64,000 nt of DNA from the NCBI GenBank assembly GCA_021166775.1, contig JAJPEQ010000004.1, forward strand, positions 62,001 to 126,000. Reading direction: 5' to 3'. Under the pieces are notes generated by a model. The model searched no databases. It had not been told where the DNA came from and saw nothing but the letters and a program-made list of their open reading frames with translations. The position numbers and the translations under genes are program-made. Origin of the DNA: Comamonas sp. (GTDB taxonomy: Bacteria > Pseudomonadota > Gammaproteobacteria > Burkholderiales > Burkholderiaceae_C). Shown piece by piece: positions 25,527-34,634 of the stretch (positions are counted from its first letter, which is position 1; each line of letters opens with the position of its first letter).

Positions 25527-26465
25527 ATGGCGCAGATCCTGCCGCCGCTGGCTCTGCAGTACCTGCAGCACGTGCGGGTGGAAAAACGCCTCGCGCCGCG
25601 CACGGCGCAGCTGTATGAACAGGAGCTCACGCGGCTGGTTGCGCTGGCGCAGGGACAGACTTTGCTTGCGCTCACCGGTGCCCACGTCCGCCGCTATCTG
25701 GCGCAGCTGCATGCCCGCGGGCAAAGCGCGCGCAGCCTGAGCCTGACGCTGTCGGCGTGGCGCGGGTTTTATGCCTGGGCCGGTCGCCAGGGGCTGGTTG
25801 CCGCAAACCCGGCGCAGGATGTGCGCGCGCCCAAGGCAACGCGGCTGCTGCCCAAGGCGCTGGCCGTGGACGAGGCGGTGCACTTGGCGGACTTCGCCGA
25901 GCCGGCGGCCGATCCCTGGCTGGAGGCGCGCGACAGCGCGATGGTCGAATTGCTCTATGGCTGCGGCCTGCGCGTGAGCGAGCTCACGGGGCTTGATGCC
26001 ACGCCGGGGCACGTCGCCGAGCCGCGGGGGCGAGGCTGGCTCGACCTGCAGGCGGCCGAAGTCCATGTGCTGGGCAAGGGCTCCAAGCGTCGCGTCGTGC
26101 CCCTGGGACAGGCGGCGCGCAAGGCATTGGCGAGCTGGCTGGCGCTGCGCCTGCAGCCCTTCGCGGCCGAGCCGTGCGAGGCCCTGTTCATCGGGCAGCG
26201 CGGCACGCGCCTGAGCAGCCAGTCCATCTGGATGAGGCTGCGTGTGCGCAGCCAGCATGCGGGCCTGAGCGCTCCGGTGCATCCGCACATGCTGCGGCAC
26301 TCGTTTGCCAGCCATCTGCTGCAATCGAGCGGCGACCTGCGCGCCGTGCAGGAGCTGCTGGGTCACGCCAACATCAGCACCACGCAGGTGTACACGCGGC
26401 TCGACTTCCAGCATCTGGCCCGGGTGTACGACCAGGCGCATCCGCGCGCGCACCGAAAACCATAG
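25527..26465 (+). CDS. xerC: tyrosine recombinase XerC
   Basis: A 312-residue site-specific recombinase that, with XerD, resolves chromosome dimers at dif. The N-terminal core-binding domain ends near residue 95. The catalytic domain carries R in YGCGLRVSELTGL, K in VLGKGSKRR, H-x-x-R in HPHMLRHSFASHLL, H in LGHANISTTQ and the nucleophile Y in VYTRL. The start is ATG 25527; TTG 25512 is an upstream alternative. The link to DUF484 and the absence of phage genes argue for the housekeeping recombinase and against a prophage integrase. Confidence 0.92.
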   Translation: MAQILPPLALQYLQHVRVEKRLAPRTAQLYEQELTRLVALAQGQTLLALTGAHVRRYLAQLHARGQSARSLSLTLSAWRGFYAWAGRQGLVAANPAQDVRAPKATRLLPKALAVDEAVHLADFAEPAADPWLEARDSAMVELLYGCGLRVSELTGLDATPGHVAEPRGRGWLDLQAAEVHVLGKGSKRRVVPLGQAARKALASWLALRLQPFAAEPCEALFIGQRGTRLSSQSIWMRLRVRSQHAGLSAPVHPHMLRHSFASHLLQSSGDLRAVQELLGHANISTTQVYTRLDFQHLARVYDQAHPRAHRKP

Positions 26466-26556
26466 TTCGCGTCCCGGTTTTCGCCCGTGGCCCCCGGGCT
26501 CGCGGGGAAAGCCGCACAATGACCGCTTTCCACCGTATGCCCTCAAGGAGAGAAAC

Positions 26557-26787
26557 ATGGCCGATGCTTGGCTGACTTCGTTGATTACCGAGACCCCTCA
26601 GCAGGGATTCGAGCTGGCCATCACCCTGAGCCGCCGCGGCGTGAAGTACACCCAGCCCGACAGCGAGGTGCTGCACAAGCTGCGCCCAGAATACGCCAAT
26701 GACGCGGGGGGCCTCACGGCTGCCTCGCACGTGATCGCGCTGAATTTCCAGACCGTCGCCGCAGCCAACAATTACTGGCGCAAGTAA
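26557..26787 (+). CDS. small conserved-looking protein of unknown function
   Basis: A 76-residue soluble protein with a strong AAGGAG ribosome site eight bases before the ATG. Sequence MADAWLTSLITETPQQGFEL, then LSRRGVKYTQPDSEVLHKLRP, ending with LNFQTVAAANNYWRK. No membrane segment, signal or metal motif is visible, and I do not recognise the family. The good ribosome site, its own terminator (26813-26848) and non-random composition make it a real gene. It is 91 bp after xerC, so it may have its own promoter. Confidence 0.75.
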   Translation: MADAWLTSLITETPQQGFELAITLSRRGVKYTQPDSEVLHKLRPEYANDAGGLTAASHVIALNFQTVAAANNYWRK

Positions 26788-26812
26788 GCGCAGCGCTATC
26801 CGTCGAAAGAAG

Positions 26813-26848
26813 AGGCCCCGGGCGGCGTATGCCACCCGGGGCCTTGTT
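26813..26848 (+). terminator. strong intrinsic terminator between convergent genes
   Basis: GAGGCCCCGGGCGGC (26812-26826) pairs with GCCACCCGGGGCCTT (26831-26845) around a 4-base loop and is followed by GTTG. It closes the unit ending at 26787. The complementary strand could also serve the chemoreceptor gene, which stops at 26897. Confidence 0.75.
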
Positions 26849-26896
26849 GCGTGCGTGCGCGGCGCGGCGTGCGCGGAATGGAAAGGCCCCCCTTCC

Positions 26897-28693
26897 TCAG
26901 AAGCTTTCCCAGTCGCCGTCGTCCTGAGCGCCCGCCTTGGCATGGCTCTTGGTACTGCCCTGCGTGTTGCCCTGTGGCAATCGGCGTGTGGCCGCAACGG
27001 GCGGCTGGGGTTGGATCGGGGCCGGTTGGGCCGTCACGCGCACGGGGCGTGCCGAGGCCGCAGGCATGGACCGTGGCTGGGCGGGGAGCGCCGGCGCAGC
27101 CGGGCCCCGGGCCGCGGGGGCGGCGCGCACGGTGCTTGCTGCCGGCGTGTCTTTCAGGCGGAAGGTGGCCACGGCGCCCACGAGCTGCTGCGCTTGCGTG
27201 TTCAGGCTGGAGGCGGCCGCCGCCATCTCTTCCACCAGCGCCGCGTTCTGCTGCGTGGCCTGATCCATCTGCGCCACGGCCTCGCCCACCTGCGCCACGC
27301 CCTGGCTCTGTTCATTGCTGGCGGCGCTGATCTCGCCCATGATGTCGGTCACGCGCTGGATGGCCTGTACTACTTCGCTCATGGTGTGGCCGGCCTTGTC
27401 CACCAGCGCGGAGCCCACGCCCACGCGCTCCACGCTGGCCTGTATGAGTTGCTTGATCTCGCGCGCGGCATCGGCCGAACGCCCCGCGAGCGAGCGCACC
27501 TCGCTGGCCACCACGGCAAAGCCCCGCCCCTGCTCGCCCGCGCGCGCCGCTTCCACCGCGGCGTTCAGCGCGAGGATGTTGGTCTGAAACGCGATGGAGT
27601 CGATCACCTGGATGATGTTGGCGATCTTGCTCGAACTTTCGTTGATCTCCTTCATGGTGCGCACCACGTCGGCCACCACCGCGCCGCCCTGGCTCGCGAC
27701 GCCGGAAGCGTTCTGCGCCAGCTGGTTGGCCTGGCGCGCGTTGTCCGCGTTCTGGCGCACGGTGGAGTTGAGTTCTTCCATCGAGGCGGCGGTCTGCTCC
27801 AGCGCGCTGGCCTGGCTTTCGGTGCGCGCCGACAGGTCCTGATTGCCCTGGGCGATTTCCGCGCTGGCCGTGGCCACGCCGTCGGAATCCTGCCGCACGT
27901 GCGAAACCACCTTGATCAGCCCCTCCTGCATGCGGCGCAGTGCCTGAAGCAGGTGCGCTGTCTCACTGTCGCCCGACGCGTCGATGTGGTGGGTGAGGTC
28001 GCCGTCGGCCACCGCATTGGCCACGCCCACCGCCTGGTGCAGTGGCCGGATGATGGAGCGGATGATGGACCACGCCAGCGCCACCCCGAGCGCGATTGCG
28101 ATCAGCGAGGCCAGGGCCACGATCCACAGCATGTCCCGCACCGAGGCCGTGGCGACATCCGCGGCGTGTTCCATGAGCTGGTTCTGCAGCTTGAGCAGGC
28201 CGTCGACCGATTCCTTGTAGGTCTTGAGCGGCCCGGGCATTTCCTTTTCCAGCATCGTTGCGGCATCGCCCGTCAGGCCCATGTCCACGGCATCGAGGAA
28301 TTTGTCCTGCAGCGCCGTCACCTGGGTGCGCGGCGCCCTGGTGCGCTCCAGCGCGGCCTTGCCCTCGTCGCTGGTAATGACGCCATCGAGCTTCTTGAAC
28401 AGTTCCGAGATCCGATTGCGCGTGCCGCGCAGGGCGGTGATCTGCGCCTTGACGTTGTCCGGCTCCCGGTAGGCCAGCATGTTGGCCAGGGCCACCTCGT
28501 TGGCCGCCACGGCCACCTTGATTTCGTAGGCTTCGGTCACACGTGGGTAGTAATCATGGACGACCTTGCCGAATTCGCCAATCAGCAGTTGGCTCTTGAG
28601 CACGGCGGTGCCGCCGATGACCAGGATCAGGGCCACCATCAGGCCGAAGGCCGCGGTGAGCCGGGTTCGGATTTTCAAATTGTGGAGCGACAT
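26897..28693 (-). CDS. methyl-accepting chemotaxis protein
   Basis: A 598-residue chemoreceptor. TM1 is about residues 11-31, a four-helix-bundle sensor spans 33-185 in the periplasm, TM2 is about 190-212, then a HAMP domain (IIRPLHQAVGVANAVADGDL) and the long signalling coiled coil. The hairpin tip SIAFQTNILALNAAVEAARAG with EQGRGFAVVASEVRSLA is intact. After the signalling helix comes a Pro/Ala-rich linker and the final pentapeptide DWESF. It fits the xWxxF tether that recruits CheR/CheB, so adaptation enzymes probably bind here. The ligand is unknown. Confidence 0.93.
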   Translation of the reverse strand: MSLHNLKIRTRLTAAFGLMVALILVIGGTAVLKSQLLIGEFGKVVHDYYPRVTEAYEIKVAVAANEVALANMLAYREPDNVKAQITALRGTRNRISELFKKLDGVITSDEGKAALERTRAPRTQVTALQDKFLDAVDMGLTGDAATMLEKEMPGPLKTYKESVDGLLKLQNQLMEHAADVATASVRDMLWIVALASLIAIALGVALAWSIIRSIIRPLHQAVGVANAVADGDLTHHIDASGDSETAHLLQALRRMQEGLIKVVSHVRQDSDGVATASAEIAQGNQDLSARTESQASALEQTAASMEELNSTVRQNADNARQANQLAQNASGVASQGGAVVADVVRTMKEINESSSKIANIIQVIDSIAFQTNILALNAAVEAARAGEQGRGFAVVASEVRSLAGRSADAAREIKQLIQASVERVGVGSALVDKAGHTMSEVVQAIQRVTDIMGEISAASNEQSQGVAQVGEAVAQMDQATQQNAALVEEMAAAASSLNTQAQQLVGAVATFRLKDTPAASTVRAAPAARGPAAPALPAQPRSMPAASARPVRVTAQPAPIQPQPPVAATRRLPQGNTQGSTKSHAKAGAQDDGDWESF

Positions 28694-28813
28694 CGCGTTT
28701 CTCCGAAGTCAGGATCATGTGTGTTTAAGAATGTAACCACACGTATGCCGTATTATGAAACTGCGGCTCGCCCGACGGGAGCCACGACGGTCGTGATTTC
28801 CAAATCACTATCG

Positions 28814-28860
28814 TATTTATAGCTGATTACGCATTGCGTGTAATCGGAAATTTTGCATTT
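28814..28860 (+). repeat. divergent copy of the AGCTG intergenic palindromic repeat
   Basis: Begins TTATAGCTG and contains GATTAC (28825-28830) facing GTAATC (28840-28845), then an AT-rich tail. The AGCTG head, central palindrome and AT-rich tail match the copies at 33092, 56281 and 61415. It lies in the 230-bp gap between the divergent chemoreceptor and COG0523 genes, which is otherwise featureless apart from low GC. Confidence 0.45.
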
Positions 28861-28923
28861 CAATAAAATAGTAACTGTTGCCGCCGCTTCAGCGCGGACA
28901 TTCTTGTTTTCTCCGGGTTCATC

Positions 28924-29964
28924 ATGTCACTCATTCCTGCCACCATTCTTACGGGCTTTCTCGGCTCGGGCAAAACCACGCTGCTCAAACGCGTTCTCAC
29001 GGAAACCCACGGCCAGAAAATCGCCGTGATTGAAAACGAATTTGGTGAGGAAAACATCGACAGCGATCTGCTGGTCACCGAGTCGAAAGAGCAGATCCTG
29101 CAGATGAGCAACGGCTGCGTGTGCTGCACCATCCGCGAAGACCTGCGTGACACCTTGCGGCTGCTGGCGGCCAAGAAGCGCAAGGGCCTGCTCGATTTCG
29201 AGCGCGTGGTGATCGAGACCACGGGCCTGGCGGACCCTGGCCCGGTGGTGCAGACCTTTTTCATGGATGACGAGATCGCCGAGTCTTATCTGGTGGATTC
29301 GGTGATCACGCTGGTCGATGCCAAGCACGCCCATGAGCAACTGGACACGCGCCAGGAGGCGCGCCGCCAGGTGGGTTTCGCCGATCAGATCTTTCTTTCC
29401 AAGACCGATCTCGTGAGCGAGCAGGACAAGGACGCGCTCGTCCATCGCCTCAAGCACATGAACCCGCGCGCGCCGATCCGCGCAGTGCACTTTGGCGAGG
29501 TGCCGCTCAAGGAGGTGCTGGATCTGCGCGGCTTCAACCTCAACGACAAGCTCGAAGTCGATCCCGAACTGCTCAAGGAGGATGAGCACGAGCACGAGCA
29601 CCACGATCATGGCCACGAGCACGGCGAGCACTGCGCCCACCTGCATCACCACCACCATGACGACGACGTCAAGAGCTTCGTCTTCCGCACCGACCGGCCG
29701 TTCGACCCGGCCAAGCTCGAGGATTTCATCGGCGCCATCGTCAACATCTACGGCCCGCGCATGCTGCGCTACAAGGGCGTGCTGGCGATGAAGGGGACCG
29801 AGCGCAAGGTGATCTTCCAGGGCGTGCACCAGCTCATGGGCAGCGATCTGGGCCCCGAGTGGGGCAAGGACGAACCGCGCCAGAGCCGCATGGTGTTCAT
29901 CGGCATCGACCTGCCCAGAGACATCTTCTTTCAGGGGCTGGAGCAGTGCCTGACACCGGCGTGA
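28924..29964 (+). CDS. COG0523 (CobW/ZNG1-type) metal-chaperone GTPase
   Basis: A 346-residue G3E GTPase. Walker A is GFLGSGKTT (11-19), the metal motif is C65-V-C67-C68 in NGCVCC, the Mg/switch region is VVIETTGLADPGPV, and the guanine motif is SKTD. A His/Asp/Glu-rich stretch occupies about residues 219-248 between the GTPase and the C-terminal CobW domain; such loops bind zinc or nickel. Members of the zinc-linked subgroup are often next to dksA, as here (dksA starts 256 bp downstream). It likely delivers metal to a client protein under limitation. No clear Zur box is visible upstream. Confidence 0.9.
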   Translation: MSLIPATILTGFLGSGKTTLLKRVLTETHGQKIAVIENEFGEENIDSDLLVTESKEQILQMSNGCVCCTIREDLRDTLRLLAAKKRKGLLDFERVVIETTGLADPGPVVQTFFMDDEIAESYLVDSVITLVDAKHAHEQLDTRQEARRQVGFADQIFLSKTDLVSEQDKDALVHRLKHMNPRAPIRAVHFGEVPLKEVLDLRGFNLNDKLEVDPELLKEDEHEHEHHDHGHEHGEHCAHLHHHHHDDDVKSFVFRTDRPFDPAKLEDFIGAIVNIYGPRMLRYKGVLAMKGTERKVIFQGVHQLMGSDLGPEWGKDEPRQSRMVFIGIDLPRDIFFQGLEQCLTPA

Positions 29965-30220
29965 GCCCCAGGCGCCTGTCCGTGGCGTAGCGCCGGCAGG
30001 CATGGGTAGGGGTATTCCCTCGGCGCATTCGGCGGCCCTTTGCGTTCTTCGGTCTATACAATCGCCGCCCGTCCACGGGGCGGCCCGCAGGCTTGCGGGG
30101 CAGGCCGTTGCCGCAGCGTGACCGGCGCTTGCGGGGCAGTGGCTTTTGCTTGCACTCAAGTGGCGTTACCATCGTCGCATTGACCTGCTTTTCCTTCACT
30201 CTAGCCAGCGTACCCTCACC

Positions 30221-30712
30221 ATGAATACGACCCTGCAAAAACCTGTGGCGGCCGCCAAGAAAGACTCGAAGCTGGCCAACAATTGGAAGACCAAGCCCGT
30301 GGAACAGCTCACGGATGAGGATGTGCTTGCCATGCCCGAGAGCGAGTACATGAATGAGAAGCAGCTGGCCTTCTTTCGCCTGAAGCTGGTGCAGCTCAAG
30401 CAGGACATCCACGACAACGCGGGCGCCACGACGGAAAACCTGCGCGAGGACACGGTGGTTGTGCCCGACCCCGCCGACCGCGCGACGATCGAGGAAGAGC
30501 ATGCGCTGGAGCTGCGCACGCGCGATCGCGAGAGGAAGCTCCTCAAGAAGATCGAACAATCGATCGCGCGCATCGATGCGGGCGACTACGGCTACTGCGA
30601 CGAAACCGGCGAGCCCATCGGCGTGGGCCGTCTGCTGGCGCGGCCCACGGCCACGCTCTCGCTCGAAGCACAGCAAAGGCGCGAACTCAAGCAAAAAATG
30701 TTCGGTGACTGA
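30221..30712 (+). CDS. dksA: RNA polymerase-binding factor DksA, without zinc-finger cysteines
   Basis: A 163-residue secondary-channel regulator of RNA polymerase that works with ppGpp. The coiled-coil arms surround the tip segment DPADRATIEEEHALELRTRDRERKLL, including the acidic DPAD pair. The globular domain has C126, T129, S147 and A150 at the four positions that are cysteines in E. coli DksA (spacing 3, 18, 3), so no zinc can bind by the usual site. Similar substitutions are seen in zinc-independent DksA2 and in other betaproteobacterial homologues. The ATG at 30221 gives the usual N-terminus; 25 open codons upstream are not family-like. It is beside a zinc-linked GTPase. Confidence 0.92.
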   Translation: MNTTLQKPVAAAKKDSKLANNWKTKPVEQLTDEDVLAMPESEYMNEKQLAFFRLKLVQLKQDIHDNAGATTENLREDTVVVPDPADRATIEEEHALELRTRDRERKLLKKIEQSIARIDAGDYGYCDETGEPIGVGRLLARPTATLSLEAQQRRELKQKMFGD

Positions 30713-30758
30713 GGAACCGGGCAGGATTGCCGCGGACAGGGCATAGGGACACCAGCGC

Positions 30759-32489
30759 ATGACCAAGGAAGACACGGTGCCTGGTGGCCTGCTGTCCAAG
30801 GTCGTGCGCTTCGTGCGCAATCCCACCGTGGATTGGACGGAACTGGACTCTCTGGCCGGGAGTCCGGAGTCGCAGTACACGCGTCAGAAGCTCAAGGAGA
30901 TGATTGAGCGCAAGCGCCGCAATGATTTCGTGCGCAAGCGCGAATTCGATCAGTTGCGCAAGTTGCGTCGCAAGGAGGGTACTCCAGGCGTGATGCACGA
31001 TGACACGCCGGCGCGCACCTCCTTCATGAGCACCGGCCTCGGCGAGCGCTCGGAACGCGCGGAGACGCTGCGCAAGATCAATGCGATCGAGCAGCAGATG
31101 TCGCAGCAGTGGTGGAAGGCGCAGCGCACCACCCCGCCGGGGCGGCAGCCGATCGGTCAGGAAGCCGGGCGTCACGTGGGCGCAGACACGCCCAGCGCAC
31201 TGGGTGAGACCACCTTGCCGCCCCCGATGTCGGCATCGGAATCGCGGGGGGGCGCCTGGCGTGATCCCCTGCAGGCTTTTGCGCCCACGGCAGCGTCTGC
31301 GCTGCAGCCCGACTCCACCATCAACAGCGAAGTGCCTAGCGCCCTGTTTCGCGATGACAATTCGCTCAATCCGTTTGCATCGTCCGTGGCGGAAGAGGCA
31401 GCCGCCGCCCAGAACGCGCCCAGAGAGGAAAAATTCGTGCACGAACCTGATCTTGAAGAGGCTGCGATCCTGTTTGCCAACGCCGATTACGCGGGCGCGG
31501 CACGCTGTCTGAACGAAGTGCTGGTCCGGCATGCCAAGGACGAGACGGCCGAGCAGCACGAAATCTGGATGACCCTGTTCGATCTTTATCGCGCGACGGG
31601 CCAGCAGGAGCCCTTCGATGCGCTGGCCATCGACTATGCGGCGCGCTACGGGCGCTCCGCCCCGTTGTGGTTTTCCATGCCCAAGCAATTGGGCGTGGCC
31701 CCCGCGGCCCACACCGAGGCGCAGCCACAGCGCGAACTGGTCTGGAACGCGCCTGCCACCCTGGGGCAGCAGACCATCACCGCGCTGCAAGTCTCGCTCT
31801 CGCGCTCCGCTCCTCCGTGGACGCTCAATTGGGGGCGGCTGGTCACGATCGAGGCGCCCGCGCTGGCGGCGCTGGTCGATCTGTTTGGCGCCTGGGCCAA
31901 CCAGAAGGTGGCGTTGCGTTTTCAGGGACTGGCGGCGCTGCACAAGGTGCTGCAGGCGCAGACCGTGGCGGAGGACCGCACCGTAGACCCGCAGTGGTGG
32001 CTGCTGCGCATGGCGCTGCTGCGCCTGACCGACCAGGCCGATGATTTCGAGGTGGTGGCGCTCGACTATTGCGTCACTTACGAGGTGTCTCCACCGTCGT
32101 GGGTGGACCCCCAATGCCGCCTGCTGGGAGAAGACGCGCCCGCGACACAAGGGCTGGGCGACGCTGATGCGATGGCGGCGCCGGGGAGGCCGCAGGCGAT
32201 GGATGATGCGGCGCCCGTGGCCGAACTCGCCGGAGAGATCGAAGGAGATGCGCAACCCCAGCTCGCGCCCCTGGAGGCGCTGATGCCCAAGGGGCGTCCC
32301 TTCGTGATCGCATGCGACCGGCTGATCCGCATCGATTTCGCCGCCGTCGGCTCGGTGCTGAACTGGGCTGCGGTCCAGCAGGCGCAGGGCCGGGAGTTGC
32401 ACTTCCACAATCTGCACCGGCTGATTGCGGTGTTCTTCAACGTGATCGGCATCGGCGAGCACGCCTGGGTGGAGCCGCGCAAGAACTGA
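30759..32489 (+). CDS. unknown protein with two STAS-like domains
   Basis: A 576-residue soluble protein between dksA and hslV. Residues about 35-75 form a very basic helical region ([20 protein letters not shown]), followed by a low-complexity linker. A tetratricopeptide-like stretch is at about 235-300 ([23 protein letters not shown]). Two segments (about 330-400 and 495-570) look like STAS or MlaB-type domains; the second reads [19 protein letters not shown] then [24 protein letters not shown] domains mediate protein or nucleotide binding. I know of no assigned function. The domain calls are by eye and moderately sure. Confidence 0.7.
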   Translation: MTKEDTVPGGLLSKVVRFVRNPTVDWTELDSLAGSPESQYTRQKLKEMIERKRRNDFVRKREFDQLRKLRRKEGTPGVMHDDTPARTSFMSTGLGERSERAETLRKINAIEQQMSQQWWKAQRTTPPGRQPIGQEAGRHVGADTPSALGETTLPPPMSASESRGGAWRDPLQAFAPTAASALQPDSTINSEVPSALFRDDNSLNPFASSVAEEAAAAQNAPREEKFVHEPDLEEAAILFANADYAGAARCLNEVLVRHAKDETAEQHEIWMTLFDLYRATGQQEPFDALAIDYAARYGRSAPLWFSMPKQLGVAPAAHTEAQPQRELVWNAPATLGQQTITALQVSLSRSAPPWTLNWGRLVTIEAPALAALVDLFGAWANQKVALRFQGLAALHKVLQAQTVAEDRTVDPQWWLLRMALLRLTDQADDFEVVALDYCVTYEVSPPSWVDPQCRLLGEDAPATQGLGDADAMAAPGRPQAMDDAAPVAELAGEIEGDAQPQLAPLEALMPKGRPFVIACDRLIRIDFAAVGSVLNWAAVQQAQGRELHFHNLHRLIAVFFNVIGIGEHAWVEPRKN

Positions 32490-32535
32490 CCTCGACCCCT
32501 TGCAAAATGGGGGGGCGCCGTCACATGGCGAAGTT

Positions 32536-33084
32536 ATGGAACAGTTTCACGGTACCACCATTCTGAGCGTGCGCCGCCAGCTTCCTGACGGTCGCGTGCA
32601 GGTGGCAATCGGCGGTGACGGCCAGGTCACGCTGGGCAACATCGTCGTCAAGGGCTCGGCGCGCAAGGTACGCAAGCTCTACCACGACAAGGTGCTCGCC
32701 GGTTTTGCCGGCGCCACGGCGGATGCGTTCACGCTGTTCGAGCGTTTCGAGGCCAAGCTGGAAAAACACCAGGGCCAGCTCACGCGCGCCGCCATCGAGC
32801 TTACCAAGGACTGGCGCACCGACCGCGTGCTGCGCCGCCTCGAAGCCATGCTCGCCGTGGCCGATGAAACCGCCTCGCTCATCATCACCGGCAACGGGGA
32901 TGTGCTCGAACCCGAGCAGGGCATCGTCGCGATCGGCTCGGGTGGTGCCTACGCGCATTCGGCAGCCAAGGCGCTGCTGGCCAACACCGATCTGTCGGCG
33001 GTGGAGATCATCAGGAAATCGCTGGAAATTGCCGGTGAGCTGTGCATCTACACCAACATGCATCACACGATAGAGACGCTGTAG
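32536..33084 (+). CDS. hslV: ATP-dependent protease proteolytic subunit HslV
   Basis: A 182-residue threonine protease that forms the double-hexamer core of HslUV. The sequence [14 protein letters not shown] aligns with E. coli MTTIVSVRR, so the nucleophile should be T7 after removal of six residues. The motif [15 protein letters not shown] follows, and [22 protein letters not shown] is the usual central segment. Between VRR and GGDG there are about five residues more than in E. coli. The ATG at 32536 was chosen by family alignment. hslU follows after a 62-bp gap holding a palindromic repeat. Confidence 0.95.
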   Translation: MEQFHGTTILSVRRQLPDGRVQVAIGGDGQVTLGNIVVKGSARKVRKLYHDKVLAGFAGATADAFTLFERFEAKLEKHQGQLTRAAIELTKDWRTDRVLRRLEAMLAVADETASLIITGNGDVLEPEQGIVAIGSGGAYAHSAAKALLANTDLSAVEIIRKSLEIAGELCIYTNMHHTIETL

Positions 33085-33091
33085 TCTCTTG

Positions 33092-33146
33092 TTCAATAGC
33101 TGCTCGCGCTTGCTGGCACAGCGCTGAAGCCTGATTTGGATCACAA
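33092..33146 (+). repeat. intergenic palindromic repeat between hslV and hslU
   Basis: Starts TTCAATAGCTG eight bases after the hslV stop, carries a stem of GCGCT and AGCGC arms around TGCTGGCAC, then GAAGCCTGATTTGG, and ends at the hslU start. Related copies occur at 28814, 56281 (opposite strand) and 61415. Short AATAGCTG...GCGCT...AGCGCT elements are scattered in Comamonadaceae intergenic regions to my knowledge. Their effect on the hslVU message is unknown. Confidence 0.6.
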
Positions 33147-34487
33147 ATGTCTTCCATGACCCCCCAGGAGATCGTTTCCGAGCTCGATCGCCACATCGTT
33201 GGACAGCAGGGTGCCAAGCGCGCCGTGGCCATTGCGTTGCGCAATCGCTGGCGCCGCCAACAGGTCGATGCCGGCCTGCGCGCCGAAATCACCCCCAAGA
33301 ACATCCTCATGATCGGCCCGACCGGCGTGGGCAAGACCGAAATCGCGCGGCGCCTGGCGCGCCTGGCCGATGCGCCCTTCATCAAGGTCGAGGCGACCAA
33401 GTTCACCGAAGTCGGTTACGTGGGCAAGGATGTGGACGCCATCATCCGTGACCTGGCCGAGGTGGCCGTCAAGCAGATGCGCGAGCACGAGATGAAGAAG
33501 ATGCGCGCGCGCGCCGAGGATGCGGCCGAGGAGCGTATCCTCAATGTGCTCGTGCCCCCGGCGCGCAGCGTCGGGCTCGACGCCTCGCGTACCGAGGAGC
33601 CGCCGACGGACAACACGGCGCGCCAGGTGTTTCGCAAGAAACTGCGAGAAGGTCAGCTCGACGACAAGGAAATCGAGGTCGACGTGCTCGATGCGCGGCC
33701 GCAGGTCGAGATCATGGGCCCGCAAGGCATGGAGGAAATGGCCGAACAGCTGCGCGGCCTGTTCAGTCAGATGGGCCAGGAGAAGCGCCGCACGCGCAAG
33801 CTGGCGATTGCCGAGGCGCTCAAGCTCCTGACCGACGAAGAGGCGGCCAAGCTGGTGAACGAAGATGAAATCAAGAGCCGCGCCATGGCCAACATGGAGC
33901 AAAACGGCATCGTCTTCATCGACGAGATCGACAAGGTGGTCGCGCGCCAGGAAACCAGCGGCGCCGATGTCTCACGCCAGGGCGTGCAGCGTGACCTGCT
34001 GCCACTGGTGGAGGGCACCACGGTCTCGACGAAATACGGCATGGTCAAGACCGACCACATCCTGTTCATCGCTTCCGGCGCGTTTCACCTGGCCAAGCCC
34101 AGCGACCTGATTCCCGAGCTGCAGGGGCGCTTTCCGATCCGTGTCGAGCTTGGCTCGCTCTCGGTGCAGGATTTCGAAGCCATTCTCACGCAGACCCATG
34201 CCAGCCTGGTCAAGCAGTACCAGGCGCTGCTGGCCACCGAAGGCGTGACGCTGGAGTTCACGCCCGAGGGCATCACGCGCCTGGCGCAGATCGCGTATGA
34301 CGTGAACGAGCGTACCGAGAACATCGGCGCGCGGCGCCTGGCCACCGTCATGGAGCGGCTCCTGGACGAGGTGAGTTTCGACGCCACGCGCCTCTCGGGG
34401 CAGACCGTGGTGATCGATGGGGCGTTCGTCGATGCGCGCCTTGCGTCGCTCAGTGCCAACGAGGACCTGTCGCGCTACATCCTGTGA
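33147..34487 (+). CDS. hslU: ATP-dependent protease ATPase subunit HslU
   Basis: A 446-residue AAA+ unfoldase that feeds substrates to HslV. The N-terminal [33 protein letters not shown] is diagnostic. Walker A is GPTGVGKTE (about 58-66), the pore motif is GYVGKD, the I-domain occupies about 110-240, and Walker B is IVFIDEIDK. Sensor/arginine motifs lie in RFPIRVEL and NIGARRL. The C-terminus ends DLSRYIL, the tail that docks into HslV pockets. Length equals the family norm. Confidence 0.97.
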   Translation: MSSMTPQEIVSELDRHIVGQQGAKRAVAIALRNRWRRQQVDAGLRAEITPKNILMIGPTGVGKTEIARRLARLADAPFIKVEATKFTEVGYVGKDVDAIIRDLAEVAVKQMREHEMKKMRARAEDAAEERILNVLVPPARSVGLDASRTEEPPTDNTARQVFRKKLREGQLDDKEIEVDVLDARPQVEIMGPQGMEEMAEQLRGLFSQMGQEKRRTRKLAIAEALKLLTDEEAAKLVNEDEIKSRAMANMEQNGIVFIDEIDKVVARQETSGADVSRQGVQRDLLPLVEGTTVSTKYGMVKTDHILFIASGAFHLAKPSDLIPELQGRFPIRVELGSLSVQDFEAILTQTHASLVKQYQALLATEGVTLEFTPEGITRLAQIAYDVNERTENIGARRLATVMERLLDEVSFDATRLSGQTVVIDGAFVDARLASLSANEDLSRYIL

Positions 34488-34517
34488 CGAGCCGGGGCCG
34501 ACTTCGGTCGCGCTTCA

Positions 34518-34542
34518 TGGATCACATGCGCTATGTGATCCA
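34518..34542. repeat. 10-bp perfect inverted repeat after hslU
   Basis: TGGATCACAT (34518-34527) faces ATGTGATCCA (34533-34542) across GCGCT. It begins 31 bp after the hslU stop. It could be a 3'-end hairpin of hslVU, since TTTTT follows 18 bases later, or a dimeric protein site. The half-sites are TCACA-N7-TGTGA, the reverse of the CRP order, so it is not a CRP box. Confidence 0.55.
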
Positions 34543-34634
34543 AGCTCTTGTCTATCAAGGTTTTTCCAGCCCTTCGTTTTGAACATAAGGCGCTAAACCT
34601 TTGATTTCATTCGTGAATTTTCCGGGTTTTCCCC

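Noticed and set aside
25527-26465. Tyrosine recombinase as a sign of a prophage or integrative element
   Set aside because: It pairs with DUF484 in the standard housekeeping xerC arrangement; no phage genes, tRNA or direct-repeat boundaries are near.
28825-28845. Zur operator upstream of the COG0523 GTPase
   Set aside because: GATTAC...GTAATC does not match the Zur consensus around GTTATA-TATAAC and is better explained as a divergent copy of the dispersed repeat.
30596-30670. Frameshift or sequencing error explaining the missing DksA cysteines
   Set aside because: The reading frame and spacing are intact (positions 126, 129, 147, 150) and the ending matches betaproteobacterial DksA; these are substitutions.
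34518-34542. CRP-binding site reading of the inverted repeat
   Set aside because: The half-sites are in the order TCACA...TGTGA, opposite to the CRP consensus TGTGA-N6-TCACA, and the spacing differs.
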